From Mycobacterium angelicum (GTDB taxonomy: Bacteria > Actinomycetota > Actinomycetes > Mycobacteriales > Mycobacteriaceae): 64,000 bases of DNA. The stretch lies in contig NZ_MVHE01000024.1 in the NCBI RefSeq assembly GCF_002086155.1, positions 1 to 64,000 of the forward strand. Reading direction: 5' to 3'. The translations under genes were made by a program, and so were the position numbers. Positions 1 to 12,736 of the stretch are shown here, piece after piece; the first letter of the stretch is position 1, and each line of letters starts with the position of its first letter. The notes under the pieces are model-generated. The model saw only the letters and a list, made by a program, of their open reading frames with translations, did no database searches and was not told the DNA's origin.

Positions 1-1386
<1,386 letters not shown>

Positions 1387-1412
1387 AGCCCTCTAGGCGT
1401 CGAGAAGTATCC

Positions 1413-1450
1413 GCTAGCGGCGGCGACCCATCCGGGTCGCCGCCGTTAGC
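1413..1450 (+). terminator. Hairpin after fbpA
   Basis: GGCGGCGACCC (1419-1429) pairs perfectly with GGGTCGCCGCC (1434-1444) across a 4-nt loop. The stem extends to about 17 pairs, counting one G-U. It lies 27 nt after the fbpA stop and before the fbpD ribosome site. No long T run follows, so it is either a mycobacterial-type terminator without a U tract or a processing or stabilising structure. Confidence 0.6.
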
Positions 1451-1549
1451 CGTTATCTCCCCTTTATCCGATCGCGCGGGGTGTGGTTAGCTACCTTGCG
1501 GGCCGGGCGCTGTGCGCACACAACACGAGCACGTCACATGGAGGTGGAC

Positions 1550-2449
1550 ATGAGGGGTCTGTCGGTGCTGCTACGGCTGCTCTGCGTTGCCGTACTGTCA
1601 ATCGCTTTGGGCGGTGTGACCGCTACCGTCGCGAGCCCCGCCAAAGCCGCTCCGTACGAGACCCTGATGGTGCCGTCGGCGGCCATGGGCCGCGACATCC
1701 CGGTGGCGTTCCTGGCCGGCGGCCCGCACGCGGTCTACCTGCTGGACGCCTTCGACGCCGGCCCGGACGTCAGCAACTGGGTGACCGCGGGCAATGCGAT
1801 GAACACGCTGGCCGGCAAGGGCATCTCGGTGGCGGCGCCGGCCGGTGGGGCCTACAGCATGTACACCAACTGGGAGCAGGACGGCAGCAAGCAGTGGGAC
1901 ACCTTCTTGTCCGCCGAGCTGCCCGACTGGCTGGCCGCGAACAAGGGCCTGGCGCCCGGCGGCCACGGCGCCGTGGGCGCGTCCCAGGGCGGCTACGCCG
2001 CCATGGCACTGGCCGCCTTCCACCCCGACCGGTTCGGCTTCGCCGGTTCGCTGTCGGGGTTCCTGTACCCGTCGAACACCACCACCAACGGCGCGATCCT
2101 GGCCGGCCTGCAGCAATTCGGGGGTGTGGATGGCAACGGAATGTGGGGTGCACCACAGCTGGGCCGTTGGAAGTGGCATGACCCCTGGGTGCACGCCGCG
2201 TTGCTGGCGCAGAACAACACTCGGGTGTGGGTGTGGAGCCCGACCAACCCCGGTGCCAGTAATCCCGCCGCGATGATCGGCCAGGCCGCCGAGGCGATGG
2301 GCAACAGCCGGATGTTCTACCAGCAGTATCGCAGCGTGGGCGGACACAACGGCCACTTCGACTTCCCGGGCGGCGGCGACAACGGCTGGGGCTCCTGGTC
2401 GGCCCAGCTGGGCGCCATGTCCGGCGATATCGTCGGCGCCATTCGCTAG
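1550..2449 (+). CDS. fbpD: MPT51/FbpD, antigen 85 paralogue
   Basis: Secreted, non-classical member of the antigen 85 family that binds fibronectin; the M. tuberculosis protein is regarded as lacking mycolyltransferase activity. The start at 1550 is chosen because GGAGGTGG precedes it and the product (299 residues) then begins with a signal peptide ending ...PAKAAPYE. The alpha/beta hydrolase core is intact. Notably residue 145 is serine in G-A-S-Q-G, the nucleophile-elbow position, where my recollection of the M. tuberculosis protein is alanine. The histidine in GGHNGHFDF is present, but the glutamate of FbpA (in FLEGF) is not conserved. Confidence 0.95.
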   Translation: MRGLSVLLRLLCVAVLSIALGGVTATVASPAKAAPYETLMVPSAAMGRDIPVAFLAGGPHAVYLLDAFDAGPDVSNWVTAGNAMNTLAGKGISVAAPAGGAYSMYTNWEQDGSKQWDTFLSAELPDWLAANKGLAPGGHGAVGASQGGYAAMALAAFHPDRFGFAGSLSGFLYPSNTTTNGAILAGLQQFGGVDGNGMWGAPQLGRWKWHDPWVHAALLAQNNTRVWVWSPTNPGASNPAAMIGQAAEAMGNSRMFYQQYRSVGGHNGHFDFPGGGDNGWGSWSAQLGAMSGDIVGAIR

Positions 2450-2593
2450 CCTCGCGCTAGTTTGAAAGGCGCCCATCCCGGTTTGCGCGACCGGACGGCC
2501 TGTTCCGGAGAGCCGGTACCGTGTAGGCAGTGCAGCAGCAGAGGGCGGTGTAGCCACGTGCTCGCACCCCACCGACTCTGTTAGCAGGAGACC

Positions 2594-3607
2594 ATGGCCA
2601 AGAACACCCGGCGTAGGCGACGCCAACGGATCCTCGCCTGGGTGGCTGCCGGTTCCATGGCGCTGGTCGTGGCGCTGGTGATCGTGGCGGTGGTGACGAT
2701 GTTGCGCCGCAACGAAACGCCGCCCAGCGCGGTGCCGCCCGGCGTCTTGACGCCCGGCCCCACCACTTCTCATCCGCACAAGCCGCGGCCCGCCTTCCAG
2801 TCCGCCTCGTGCCCGGACGTGCAATTGATCTCGGTTCCCGGAACCTGGGAATCGTCGCCCACCGACAACCCGCTCAACCCGGTGGAATTTCCACGGGCAT
2901 TGCTGCTCAACGTGACCGGGCCGATTTCCCAGCAGTTCCCCGGATCGCGAGTGCAGACGTACACGGTTCCCTACACCGCGCAGTTCCACAATCCGCTCAG
3001 CGCCGACAATCAGATGTCCTACAACGACAGCCGCGCCGAAGGTACCCGCGCGATGGTCCAGGCCATGACGGACATGAACAATAAATGCCCGTTGACCAGC
3101 TATGTGATCGTCGGTTTCTCGCAGGGCGCGGTGATCGCCGGTGATGTCGCCAGCGACATCGGCAATGGACGCGGACCCGTAGACGACGATCTGGTGCTCG
3201 GTGTGACATTGATCGCCGACGGCCGCCGCCAGATCGACGTGGGCAAGGACGTCCCGCCCAGCCCGCCAGGTGAGGGTGCCGAGATAACCCTGCACGAGGT
3301 GCCGGTGCTGGCCGGGCTCGGCTTGACCATGACCGGACCGCGGCCGGGTGGCTTCGGTGCGCTGGACGGCAAGACGGAAGAGATCTGCGCCGAGGGCGAT
3401 CTGATCTGCGCCGCACCGAAAGAGGCGTTCAGCCCGGCCAATCTGCCGACCACACTGAACACCTTGGCCGGTGGTGCCGGGCAGCCGATCCATGCGATGT
3501 ATGGGACACCGGATTTCTGGAACTCCGACGGCCAGCCGGCGACGGTATGGACGCTGAACTGGGCCCGCGGGCTGATCGAAAACGCGCCGCACCCTAAACA
3601 TGGGTAG
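2594..3607 (+). CDS. culp6: Cutinase-like Culp6, cell-wall lipase/thioesterase
   Basis: Orthologue of Rv3802, an essential membrane-anchored cutinase-like phospholipase A/thioesterase linked to mycolate metabolism. The 337-residue protein has one N-terminal transmembrane helix (about residues 15-40), a proline-rich linker, then the cutinase domain. The nucleophile sits in GFSQGAV. The aspartate in the disulfide-flanked [11 protein letters not shown] and the histidine in QPIHAMY complete the triad. The ribosome site is AGCAGGAGACC just before the ATG. It lies between fbpD and fadD32, consistent with a role in mycolate processing. Confidence 0.95.
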   Translation: MAKNTRRRRRQRILAWVAAGSMALVVALVIVAVVTMLRRNETPPSAVPPGVLTPGPTTSHPHKPRPAFQSASCPDVQLISVPGTWESSPTDNPLNPVEFPRALLLNVTGPISQQFPGSRVQTYTVPYTAQFHNPLSADNQMSYNDSRAEGTRAMVQAMTDMNNKCPLTSYVIVGFSQGAVIAGDVASDIGNGRGPVDDDLVLGVTLIADGRRQIDVGKDVPPSPPGEGAEITLHEVPVLAGLGLTMTGPRPGGFGALDGKTEEICAEGDLICAAPKEAFSPANLPTTLNTLAGGAGQPIHAMYGTPDFWNSDGQPATVWTLNWARGLIENAPHPKHG

Positions 3608-3680
3608 ACCCACCGTTTTAGTGCTCCCTTAGAAAGCGCGATCAGCGGTACCTTGTGATTTGGTCTGCCGCGCACTGGCC

Positions 3681-3705
3681 CTTAACATTAAGAGAAACTT
3701 AAGAG
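3681..3705 (+). promoter_or_regulatory. TTAAGAG direct repeat upstream of fadD32
   Basis: A perfect 7-mer direct repeat, TTAAGAG (3688-3694 and 3699-3705), is separated by 4 nt, giving an 11-bp period. A CTTAA-CA-TTAAG palindrome (3681-3692) overlaps the first copy. The site lies in the 256-bp gap between culp6 and fadD32. A 7+4+7 direct repeat is the typical shape of OmpR/PhoP-family binding sites; the regulator is not known. Confidence 0.35.
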
Positions 3706-3863
3706 CATGCGGTTGATCTGACCGGGTCGAAGCATGTCGAGAACGGACACAGACGAGCGCATGGTCGCGTCGGTCGGTGCCGGTTCGCGCGTAGATCGAA
3801 CGTTTGGCTTAGCCGGCACGACGTGTGTGCCGACAACGAAGTGTCGTAACAGGAGAGGTCGGA

Positions 3864-5753
3864 ATGGCGTATCACAACCCGTTCATCTTGAACGGAAAGA
3901 TCAGGTTCCCGGATAACACCAACCTGGTCCGACACGTCGAAAAGTGGGCGAAGGTTCGCGGCAACCAGCTGGCCTACCGCTTCCTGGACTACTCCACCGA
4001 ACGCGACGGCGTCGAACGCGACATCTTGTGGTCGGAGTTCTCCGCCCGCAACCGCGCGGTGGGCGCCCGTCTGCAGCAGGTCACCCAGCCCGGTGACCGC
4101 ATCGCCATCCTGTGCCCGCAGAACCTGGACTACCTCGTCTCCTTCTTCGGCGCGCTGTACTCCGGCCGGATCGCGGTGCCGCTGTTCGACCCCGCCGAGC
4201 CGGGTCACGTCGGTCGCCTGCACGCGGTGCTCGACGACTGCACCCCGTCGACCATCCTGACCACCACCGACTCCGCCGAAGGCGTCCGCAAGTTCATTCG
4301 CGCCCGTTCGGCCAAAGAACGGCCCCGCGTCATCGCCGTCGACGCGGTGCCCAGCGAGGTCGCTTCCACCTGGGAGCAGCCCGAAGCCGACGAGACCACC
4401 ACGGCTTACCTGCAGTACACCTCCGGCTCCACCCGAGTGCCGTCCGGCGTCCAGATCACTCACCTAAATCTGCCCACCAATGTGGTGCAGGTGCTCAATG
4501 CCCTGGAAGGACAGGAAGGCGACCGGGGGGTCAGCTGGCTTCCGTTCTTCCACGACATGGGCCTGATTACCGCGCTGTGCGCCCCGGTGGTCGGAGGCAG
4601 CTTCACCTTCATGACCCCGGCGGCGTTCGTGCGGCGGCCGGGCCGCTGGATCCGCGAACTGGCGCGCAAGCCGGGGGAGACCGGCGGGACGTTCTCGGCC
4701 GCGCCGAACTTCGCGTTCGAACACGCCGCGATGCGCGGCCTGCCCCGCGACGACGAGCCGGAACTGGACCTGAGCAACGTCAAGGGGATCCTCAACGGCA
4801 GTGAGCCGGTGTCGCCGGCCTCGATGCGCAAGTTCTTCAAGGCCTTCGAGCCGTACGGTTTCCCGGAGACCGCGGTCAAGCCGTCCTACGGCTTGGCTGA
4901 GGCGACGCTGTTCGTTTCGACCACGCCGATGGACGAGAAGCCGACGGTCATCCACGTCGACCGCGACGAGCTGAACAAGCAGCGCTTCGTCGAGGTCGCC
5001 CCCGATGCGCCGAACGCGGTCGCGCAGGTATCGGCGGGCAAGATAGGCGTCGACGAGTGGGCGGCCATCGTCGACGTCGACACGGCCAGCGAGCTGCCCG
5101 ACGGCCAGATCGGCGAGATCTGGCTGCACGGCAAGAACCTCGGCATCGGCTACTGGGGCAAAGAAGAAGAGACCACCGAGACCTTTAAGAACATCCTCAA
5201 GTCGCGGGTCCCGGAGTCGCACGCCGAGGGAGCCGCCGATGACGCACTGTGGGTGCGCACCGGCGACTACGGCACCTACTTCAACGGACACCTCTATATA
5301 GCGGGCCGGATCAAGGACCTGGTCATCATCGACGGCCGCAACCACTACCCGCAGGACCTCGAGTACACCGCGCAGGAGTCGAACAAAGCGTTGCGGGTGG
5401 GCTACGTGGCCGCGTTCTCGGTTCCAGCCAACCAGCTGCCCCAGAAGGTGTTCGACGACCCGCACGCCGGGCTGAAGTTCGACGCCGAGGACACCTCCGA
5501 GCAGTTGGTGATCGTCGCCGAGCGTGCCGCCGGTGCGCACAAGCTGGACTACCAGCCCATCGCCGACGACATCCGGGCGGCCATCGCAGTCGGGCATGGG
5601 GTGACCGTGCGTGATCTGCTGCTGGTATCGGCCGGCACTATTCCCCGTACCTCGAGCGGCAAGATCGGGCGCCGCGCCTGCCGCGCGGCCTACCTCGACG
5701 GCAGCCTGCGCAGCGGCGTCGGCTCCCCGACGGTCTTCGCCACCGAATCCTGA
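3864..5753 (+). CDS. fadD32: Fatty acyl-AMP ligase FadD32
   Basis: Activates the long meromycolic acid as acyl-adenylate and loads it on the N-terminal carrier domain of Pks13. The start at 3864 follows AGGAGAGG and gives 629 residues; an in-frame ATG at 3825 would add 13 unlikely residues. The large N-terminal adenylation domain has the AMP-binding loop [11 protein letters not shown], and the C-terminal lid has [16 protein letters not shown] and the RTSSGKIGR lysine loop. Near-identity to the M. tuberculosis enzyme is visible throughout. It sits 22 nt before pks13, so the two are probably co-transcribed. Confidence 0.97.
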   Translation: MAYHNPFILNGKIRFPDNTNLVRHVEKWAKVRGNQLAYRFLDYSTERDGVERDILWSEFSARNRAVGARLQQVTQPGDRIAILCPQNLDYLVSFFGALYSGRIAVPLFDPAEPGHVGRLHAVLDDCTPSTILTTTDSAEGVRKFIRARSAKERPRVIAVDAVPSEVASTWEQPEADETTTAYLQYTSGSTRVPSGVQITHLNLPTNVVQVLNALEGQEGDRGVSWLPFFHDMGLITALCAPVVGGSFTFMTPAAFVRRPGRWIRELARKPGETGGTFSAAPNFAFEHAAMRGLPRDDEPELDLSNVKGILNGSEPVSPASMRKFFKAFEPYGFPETAVKPSYGLAEATLFVSTTPMDEKPTVIHVDRDELNKQRFVEVAPDAPNAVAQVSAGKIGVDEWAAIVDVDTASELPDGQIGEIWLHGKNLGIGYWGKEEETTETFKNILKSRVPESHAEGAADDALWVRTGDYGTYFNGHLYIAGRIKDLVIIDGRNHYPQDLEYTAQESNKALRVGYVAAFSVPANQLPQKVFDDPHAGLKFDAEDTSEQLVIVAERAAGAHKLDYQPIADDIRAAIAVGHGVTVRDLLLVSAGTIPRTSSGKIGRRACRAAYLDGSLRSGVGSPTVFATES

Positions 5754-5775
5754 GTCCCGAAACAAATAGGCACCC

Positions 5776-8700
5776 ATGACTGACGCAGACGAATCCAAGG
5801 ACGCCCAAGCCGGCCAAACGGACATGACCGTTCCCGAGATGCGCCGGTGGCTGCGCGAATGGGTGGGCAGGGCGGTCGGAAAATCACCCGACGAGATCGA
5901 CGAGTCGGTGCCGATGGTGGAATTGGGCCTGGCCTCGCGCGACGCGGTGGCGATGGCCGCCGACATCGAAGACATGACCGGTGTGACGCTGTCGGTGGCC
6001 GTGGCGTTCCAGCATCCGACCATCGAATCGCTGGCCACCCGGATCATCGAGGGCGAGCCCGAACGCGAAGATGACGGCACTGACACCGCCGACTGGACGC
6101 GGCCCGGCCCGGCCGAGCGGGTCGACATCGCGATCGTGGGACTGTCCACCCGGCTGCCCGGGGACATGAACAGTCCCGAGGAGACCTGGCAGGCGCTGCT
6201 GGAAGGCCGCGACGCGATCACCGATCTGCCCGAAGGCCGCTGGTCGGAATTCCTCGAGGAGCCGCGGATCGCCGAGCGCGTCGCCAACGCACGCACCCGC
6301 GGCGGCTACCTGAAGGACATCAAGGGCTTCGACTCCGAGTTCTTCGCGGTGGCCAAGACCGAAGCCGACAACATCGACCCGCAGCAGCGGATGGCGCTGG
6401 AGCTGACCTGGGAGGCGCTTGAACACGCCCGCATCCCGGCATCGAGCCTGCGCGGCGAAGCCGTCGGCGTCTACGTCGGCAGCTCCACCAACGACTACAG
6501 CTTCCTGGCGGTGTCCGACCCGACCGTCGCACACCCGTATGCCATCACCGGCACCAGCAGCTCGATCATCGCCAACCGGGTGTCGTACTTCTACGACTTC
6601 CGCGGGCCGTCGGTCACCATCGACACCGCATGCTCGAGCTCATTGGTGGCGGTACATCAGGGCGTGCAGGCGCTGCGCAACGGGGAAGCCGACGTGGTCG
6701 TCGCCGGCGGGGTGAACGCGCTGATCACCCCGATGGTGACCATCGGCTTCGACGAGATCGGTGCGGTGCTCTCACCCGACGGCCGGATCAAGTCGTTCTC
6801 CTCAGACGCCGACGGCTACACCCGTTCCGAGGGCGGCGGCATGCTGGTGCTCAAGCGGGTCGACGACGCCCGCCGCGACGGCGACCAGATTCTGGCCGTC
6901 ATCGCCGGCAGCGCGGTCAACCACGACGGCCGGTCCAACGGCCTGATCGCACCCAACCAGGACGCGCAGGCCGACGTGCTGCGCCGGGCCTACAAGGACG
7001 CCGGCATCGACCCGCGCACCGTCGACTACATCGAGGCGCACGGCACCGGCACCATCCTGGGCGACCCGATCGAGGCCGAGGCGCTGGGCCGGGTAGTCGG
7101 CCGCGGGCGTCCCGCCGATCGGCCGGCGTTACTGGGCGCGGTGAAAACCAATGTCGGACACCTGGAGTCGGCGGCCGGCGCGGCCAGCATGGCCAAGGTG
7201 GTGCTGGCGCTGCAGCACGACAAGCTGCCGCCGTCGATCAACTTCGCCGGCCCCAGCCCGTACATCGACTTCGACGCGATGCGGCTGAAGTTCACCGACA
7301 CCGCGACCGACTGGCCCCGTTACGGCGGGTACGCCCTGGCCGGGGTGTCCAGCTTCGGCTTCGGCGGCGCCAACGCGCACGTGGTGGTGCGCGAGGTCCT
7401 GCCTCGCGACGTGATCGAACGCGAGCCCGAGGTGCAAGCCCCGGTGGTGCCCGTCGTCTCGGCCGGCGAGGACATCGCTGAAGGGCAGGGTCACGCGCTG
7501 CGGTTCGACGAGTACGGCGAGATCATCGCCGACGAGGCCGCGCCGGCGTCGGAAGAAGAAGAGTACGTGCTGCCGGGCATCACCGAGGAGGCGCTGGCGC
7601 TCAAGGCGGCCGCGCTGGAAGAACTGGCGGCACAAGAGGCTGCCCCCGATTTTCCCAAGCCGGTGGTTCCCGTTGCGGTGTCGGCGTTTTTGACCTCGCG
7701 CAAGAAGGCCGCCGCAGCCGAGCTGGCGGACTGGATGGAGTCGCCGGAAGGTCAGGCGGCATCGCTGGAGTCGATCGGGCGCGCGTTGTCGCGACGCAAC
7801 CACGGCCGCTCCCGTGCGGTGGTGCTGGCCCACGACCACGAGGAGGCCGTCAAGGGCCTGCGTGCGATCGCCGAGGGCAAGCAGCGGCCGGGCGTGTTCA
7901 CCGCCGACGGGCCGGTGACCAACGGCCCAGTGTGGGTGCTCGCCGGGTTCGGCGCGCAGCACCGGAAGATGGGCAAGAGCCTGTATCTGCGCGATCCCGT
8001 TTTCGCCGAGTGGATCGAGAAGGTCGACGCCCTGGTCCAGGACGAGCTGGGCTACTCGGTGCTCGAGCTGATCCTGGACGACTCGCAGGACTACGGCATC
8101 GAAACCACCCAGGTCACCATCTTCGCGATCCAGATCGCGCTGGGTGAGCTGCTCAAGCACCACGGCGCCAAGCCCGCCGCGGTGGTCGGGCAGTCACTGG
8201 GCGAGGCCGCGTCGGCCTACTTCGCCGGCGGTTTGTCGCTGCGCGACGCCACCCGGACGATCTGCTCGCGCTCACACCTGATGGGTGAGGGCGAGGCGAT
8301 GCTGTTCGGCGAATACATCCGGCTGATGGCGCTGGTGGAGTACTCCGCCGACGAGATCAAGACGGTGTTCTCCGACTTCCCCGACCTAGAAGTGTGCGTC
8401 TACGCCGCACCCACCCAGACGGTGATCGGCGGGCCGCCCGAGCAGGTGGACGCGATCATCGAGCGCGCGGAATCGGAAGGCAAGTTCGCCCGCAAGTTCC
8501 AGACCAAGGGCGCCAGCCACACCCAGCAGATGGACCCGCTGCTCGGCGAGCTGGCCGCGGAGCTGCAGGGCATCAGGCCGATGAGTCCGACGGCCGGCAT
8601 CTATTCCACGGTGCACGAGGGCAGCTACATCAAGCCCGGCGCCGACCCGATCCACGATGTCGACTACTGGAAGAAGGGCCTGCGCCACAGCGTCTACTTC

Positions 8701-11085
8701 ACCCACGGCATCCGCAATGCCGTCGACAGCGGGCACACCACGTTCCTGGAGCTGGCGCCCAACCCAGTGGCGCTGATGCAGGTGGGTCTGACCACCGCGT
8801 CCGCCGGTCTGCATGACGCCCAGCTGATCCCGACGCTGGCGCGCAAGCAGGACGAGGTCGAGTCGATGGTCTCGACCATGGCGCAGCTGTATGTCTACGG
8901 TCACGACCTGGACATGCGCACGCTGTTCACCCGCGCCTCTGGGGCCGAGGACTACGCGGACATTCCGCCGACCCGGTTCAAGCGCAAGGAGCACTGGCTG
9001 CCGGCGCACTTCTCCGGCGACGCATCGATGGTGATGCCCGGCAACCACGTCGCGCTGCCCGACGGCCGGCACGTGTGGGAGTTCGCACCCCGCGACGGCG
9101 AGGCGGACTTGGCCGCGCTGGTGAAATCGGCTGCGGCGCAAGTGCTTCCAGACGCGCGACTGACGGCATCCGAACAACGCGCGGTGCCCGGCGAGGGCGC
9201 CCGGTTGGTGACCACGCTGACCCGCCATCCCGGCGGCGCCTCGGTTCAGGTGCACGCCCGCATCGACGAGTCCTTCACGCTGGTCTACGACGCATTGGTG
9301 GCCCGGGCGGGTGTGGAGTCGGTGTTGCCGACGGCGGTGGGCGCCGGTACGGCGATAGCGGCTCCGGCCGAGTCGGTTGCCCCGGAAGCTGCGGTCGAAG
9401 AGCCCGAAGCCGAAACCCTTACCGACAGCCTGACCAACCGCTATCTGGGTTCCGACGTGGGCCGCTGGTCACCGGATTCCGGTGAGACCATCGCTGAGCG
9501 CCTGGGCACAATCGTCGCGGCGGCCATGGGGTATGAGCCCGAGGACCTGCCGTGGGAGGTGCCGCTGATCGAGCTGGGCCTGGACTCGCTGATGGCGGTG
9601 CGGATCAAGAACCGCGTCGAGTACGACTTCGACTTGCCGCCTATTCAGCTGCAGGCCGTGCGCGACGCCAACCTCTACAACGTGGAGAAGCTGATCGAGT
9701 ACGCGATCGAGCACCGCGACGAAGTCCAGCAGCTGCACGACTACCAGAAGACGCAGACGGCCGAGGAGATCGCCAAAGCGCAGGCCGAATTGGTCAGCGG
9801 CGCAACGCCTTCCACGCTGAGCGCGCCGGCGCCGGATGCGCAAGCCGAGCCGGAGACGCAGGCGCCGCCGTCGTCCGACGTTTCGATTCCGCCGCCGCCG
9901 ACGGATCCCTCGGGCCCCTCGGGTAACGGTGCCAAGCCGGACCTGGCTCCAGATTTGAAGGGGGCGGCAGACGCGCTCAGCTCCGAAGCGGTCGCCAAGG
10001 CGCTCAACTCCGACGTGCCGCCACGTGACGCCGCGGAGCGGGTCACCTTCGCCACCTGGGCGATCGTCACCGGTAAGTCGGCGGGCGGCATCTTCAACGC
10101 ACTGCCCAAGCTGGACGAAGCCAAGGCCGCCAAGATGGCGGAGCGGCTTTCCGAGCGCGCCGAAGGGCCGATCACCGCCGAGGACGTGCTGAGCTCGTCG
10201 AATATCGAGGAGCTGGCCGACAAGGTGCGCACCTACCTGGAGGCCGGCACGATCGACGGCTTCGTGCGCACGCTGCGGGCGCGTCCCGAGGGCAGCTCGA
10301 AAACACCGGTGTTCGTGTTCCATCCGGCCGGCGGTTCGACGGTGGTGTACGAGCCGCTGCTCAACCGGTTGCCGGCGGACACTCCGATGTACGGCTTCGA
10401 ACGAGTCGAGGGGTCGATCGAAGAGCGTGCGGCGGCCTATGTGCCCAAGCTGGTCGAGATGCAGGGCGACGGGCCCTACATCCTGGTCGGCTGGTCGCTG
10501 GGCGGGGTGCTGGCCTACGCCTGCGCGATCGGGCTCAAGGAACTGGGCAAGGACGTGCGGTTCGTTGGTCTGATCGACGCGGTGCGCGCCGGTGAGGAGA
10601 TCCCGCAGACCAAGGAGGAGATCCGCAAGCGCTGGGATCGCTACGCCAAGTTCGCCGAGAAGACGTTCAACGTCACCGTCCCGGAGATCCCCTACGAGCA
10701 TCTCGAGCAGCTCGACGACGAGGGCCAGGTCCGGTTCGTGCTGGACGCCGTCAGCCAGAGCGGGGTGCAGATCCCGGCCGGGATCATCGAACACCAGCGC
10801 ACGTCCTACCTGGACAACCGCGCGATCGATACCGCCGAGATCCGGCCGTTCGATGGGCACGTCACCCTCTACATGGCCGATCGCTACCATGACGACGCGA
10901 TCATGTTCGAGCCGCGGTACGCCGTTCGGCAACCCGACGGCGGCTGGGGCGAGTACGTCTCCGACCTCGAGGTCGTGCCGATCGGTGGCGAGCACATTCA
11001 GGCCATCGACGAGCCGATCATCGCCAAGGTGGGCGAACACATGAGCCGCGCGTTGGACAACATAACGAGTGAGGTAGGCAAGTAG
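5776..11085 (+). CDS. pks13: Polyketide synthase Pks13, mycolic acid condensase
   Basis: Essential type I synthase that condenses the meromycolate with a carboxylated alpha chain and transfers the alpha-alkyl beta-ketoacid to trehalose. The 1769 residues read, in order: carrier domain (Ser54 in ELGLASRD), ketosynthase (Cys286 in DTACSSSL, with EAHGTGT and KTNVGHLES histidines), acyltransferase (Ser807 in GQSLGE), second carrier domain (Ser1271 in LGLDSLMAV), a proline/alanine-rich linker around 1340-1400, and a thioesterase (Ser1574 in GWSLGG). The linker region appears longer than in the 1733-residue M. tuberculosis protein. The stop codon overlaps the accD4 GTG start by one base. Confidence 0.97.
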   Translation: MTDADESKDAQAGQTDMTVPEMRRWLREWVGRAVGKSPDEIDESVPMVELGLASRDAVAMAADIEDMTGVTLSVAVAFQHPTIESLATRIIEGEPEREDDGTDTADWTRPGPAERVDIAIVGLSTRLPGDMNSPEETWQALLEGRDAITDLPEGRWSEFLEEPRIAERVANARTRGGYLKDIKGFDSEFFAVAKTEADNIDPQQRMALELTWEALEHARIPASSLRGEAVGVYVGSSTNDYSFLAVSDPTVAHPYAITGTSSSIIANRVSYFYDFRGPSVTIDTACSSSLVAVHQGVQALRNGEADVVVAGGVNALITPMVTIGFDEIGAVLSPDGRIKSFSSDADGYTRSEGGGMLVLKRVDDARRDGDQILAVIAGSAVNHDGRSNGLIAPNQDAQADVLRRAYKDAGIDPRTVDYIEAHGTGTILGDPIEAEALGRVVGRGRPADRPALLGAVKTNVGHLESAAGAASMAKVVLALQHDKLPPSINFAGPSPYIDFDAMRLKFTDTATDWPRYGGYALAGVSSFGFGGANAHVVVREVLPRDVIEREPEVQAPVVPVVSAGEDIAEGQGHALRFDEYGEIIADEAAPASEEEEYVLPGITEEALALKAAALEELAAQEAAPDFPKPVVPVAVSAFLTSRKKAAAAELADWMESPEGQAASLESIGRALSRRNHGRSRAVVLAHDHEEAVKGLRAIAEGKQRPGVFTADGPVTNGPVWVLAGFGAQHRKMGKSLYLRDPVFAEWIEKVDALVQDELGYSVLELILDDSQDYGIETTQVTIFAIQIALGELLKHHGAKPAAVVGQSLGEAASAYFAGGLSLRDATRTICSRSHLMGEGEAMLFGEYIRLMALVEYSADEIKTVFSDFPDLEVCVYAAPTQTVIGGPPEQVDAIIERAESEGKFARKFQTKGASHTQQMDPLLGELAAELQGIRPMSPTAGIYSTVHEGSYIKPGADPIHDVDYWKKGLRHSVYFTHGIRNAVDSGHTTFLELAPNPVALMQVGLTTASAGLHDAQLIPTLARKQDEVESMVSTMAQLYVYGHDLDMRTLFTRASGAEDYADIPPTRFKRKEHWLPAHFSGDASMVMPGNHVALPDGRHVWEFAPRDGEADLAALVKSAAAQVLPDARLTASEQRAVPGEGARLVTTLTRHPGGASVQVHARIDESFTLVYDALVARAGVESVLPTAVGAGTAIAAPAESVAPEAAVEEPEAETLTDSLTNRYLGSDVGRWSPDSGETIAERLGTIVAAAMGYEPEDLPWEVPLIELGLDSLMAVRIKNRVEYDFDLPPIQLQAVRDANLYNVEKLIEYAIEHRDEVQQLHDYQKTQTAEEIAKAQAELVSGATPSTLSAPAPDAQAEPETQAPPSSDVSIPPPPTDPSGPSGNGAKPDLAPDLKGAADALSSEAVAKALNSDVPPRDAAERVTFATWAIVTGKSAGGIFNALPKLDEAKAAKMAERLSERAEGPITAEDVLSSSNIEELADKVRTYLEAGTIDGFVRTLRARPEGSSKTPVFVFHPAGGSTVVYEPLLNRLPADTPMYGFERVEGSIEERAAAYVPKLVEMQGDGPYILVGWSLGGVLAYACAIGLKELGKDVRFVGLIDAVRAGEEIPQTKEEIRKRWDRYAKFAEKTFNVTVPEIPYEHLEQLDDEGQVRFVLDAVSQSGVQIPAGIIEHQRTSYLDNRAIDTAEIRPFDGHVTLYMADRYHDDAIMFEPRYAVRQPDGGWGEYVSDLEVVPIGGEHIQAIDEPIIAKVGEHMSRALDNITSEVGK

Positions 11086-12659
11086 TGACCGAGGCAGCTT
11101 CGGGGCCAGTTGTGCATACCACCGCCGAGAAGCTGGCCGAGCTGCATGCTCGCCTGGAATTGGCCAAGGAGCCCGGCGGCGAGAAGGCCGCCGCCAAGCG
11201 TGAGAAGAAGGGCATCCCGAGTGCGCGCGCCCGGGTGAACGCGCTGGTCGATCCGGGCACCTTCTTCGAGATCGGGGCGTTGTGCAAGACCCCGGGAGAC
11301 CCCAACGCGCTGTACGGCGACGGCGTGGTCACCGGCCACGCGCTGATCGACGGCCGCCCGGTCGGGGTGTTCTCGCACGACCAGACGGTGTTCCAGGGCA
11401 CGGTCGGTGAGATGTTCGGCCGCAAGGTCGCCCGGCTGATGGAGTGGTGCGCGATGGTCGGCTGCCCGATCGTCGGTATCCAGGACTCCGGCGGTGCCCG
11501 CATCCAGGACGCGGTCACCTCGCTGGCGTGGTATGCCGAGCTGGGCCAACGGCACGAGGCGCTATCTGGGGTGGTGCCGCAGATCTCCCTCATCTTCGGC
11601 AAATGTGCCGGGGGAGCGGTCTATTCGCCGATCCAGGACGACCTGCTGGTCTCGGTGCGGGATCAGGGCTACTTCTTCGTCACCGGTCCCGACGTGATCC
11701 GGGAGGTCACCGGCGAGGACGTCACCCTCGACGAGCTCGGCGGCTCCGACGCGCAGGCCCGCTACGGCAACATCCACCAGGTGGTGAACTCCGAAGCCGA
11801 GGCATTCCAATATGTCCGCGACTTCCTGTCGTTCCTGCCGTCCAACTGCTTCGGCAAGCCGCCCGTCGTCAACCCCGGACTGGAACCCGAGATCACCCCG
11901 ACCGACCTCGAGCTCGACTCGATCGTGCCGGACTCCGACAATGCCGCCTACGACATGCACGAGATCCTGCTGCGCATTTTCGACGACGGCGACTTCCTGG
12001 ACGTCGCCGCGCAACACGGACCGGCCATCATCACCGGCTATGCGCGGGTCGACGGGCACCCGGTGGGCGTGATCGCCAACCAGCCCATGCACATGTCCGG
12101 TGCCATCGACAACGAGGCCTCCGATAAGGCGGCGCGGTTCATCAGGTTCTGTGACTCGTTCCAGATCCCGCTGGTGTTCGTGGTGGACACGCCCGGCTTC
12201 CTGCCGGGTGCCGAGGAGGAGAAGCGCGGCATCATCAAGCGCGGCGGCCGTTTCCTGTACTCGGTGGTGGAAGCCGACGTGCCGAAGGTGACGATCACCA
12301 TCCGCAAGTCCTACGGCGGGGCGTACGCGGTGATGGGCTCCCGGCAGCTGACCGCCGACTTCAACTTCGCCTGGCCCACCGCCCGCATCGCGGTGATCGG
12401 CGCCGAGGGGGCCGCGCAGTTGCTGATGAAGCGCTTCCCGGACCCGACCACACCCGAGGCGCAGCAGATCAAGAAGGACTTCATCGAGGGCTACAACCTC
12501 AACATGGCGATCCCCTGGACCGCCGCCGAGCGCGGGTTCATCGATGCGGTGGTCGACCCCCACCAAACCCGGCTGTTGCTGCGCAAGTCGATGCATCTGC
12601 TGCGGGATAAGCAGATGTGGACGCGCTTGGCGCGCAAGCACGGGTTGATCCCGGTCTAG
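11085..12659 (+). CDS. accD4: Acyl-CoA carboxylase beta subunit AccD4
   Basis: Carboxyltransferase subunit that, with AccA3 and AccE5/AccD5 elsewhere in the genome, carboxylates the C24-C26 acyl-CoA that Pks13 uses as extender. The 524-residue protein has the paired crotonase-like halves of the family, with [12 protein letters not shown] and [11 protein letters not shown] in the first half and [10 protein letters not shown] and [14 protein letters not shown] in the second. Its GTG start uses the last base of the pks13 stop codon, so translation is coupled. It converges with fadE35 across a 77-bp gap. Confidence 0.96.
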   Translation: MTEAASGPVVHTTAEKLAELHARLELAKEPGGEKAAAKREKKGIPSARARVNALVDPGTFFEIGALCKTPGDPNALYGDGVVTGHALIDGRPVGVFSHDQTVFQGTVGEMFGRKVARLMEWCAMVGCPIVGIQDSGGARIQDAVTSLAWYAELGQRHEALSGVVPQISLIFGKCAGGAVYSPIQDDLLVSVRDQGYFFVTGPDVIREVTGEDVTLDELGGSDAQARYGNIHQVVNSEAEAFQYVRDFLSFLPSNCFGKPPVVNPGLEPEITPTDLELDSIVPDSDNAAYDMHEILLRIFDDGDFLDVAAQHGPAIITGYARVDGHPVGVIANQPMHMSGAIDNEASDKAARFIRFCDSFQIPLVFVVDTPGFLPGAEEEKRGIIKRGGRFLYSVVEADVPKVTITIRKSYGGAYAVMGSRQLTADFNFAWPTARIAVIGAEGAAQLLMKRFPDPTTPEAQQIKKDFIEGYNLNMAIPWTAAERGFIDAVVDPHQTRLLLRKSMHLLRDKQMWTRLARKHGLIPV

Positions 12660-12736
12660 CGGCCGTTCCCCGTGTCGCCGAGTGTGAACACCACGACGTG
12701 ACACGCCGGTTCAGCGTCGGCTAGTTCACGGTCGGA

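Noticed and set aside
1598-3613. 671-codon - strand frame across fbpD and culp6
   Set aside because: It covers two clear + strand genes and their gap, with no domain signal. Long antisense frames are common at this G+C content.
12660-12736. Third copy of the GCCGAGCGTGAA palindrome between accD4 and fadE35
   Set aside because: A GCCGAGTGTGAA string and partial complement are present, but the arms are too imperfect to call a copy by eye.
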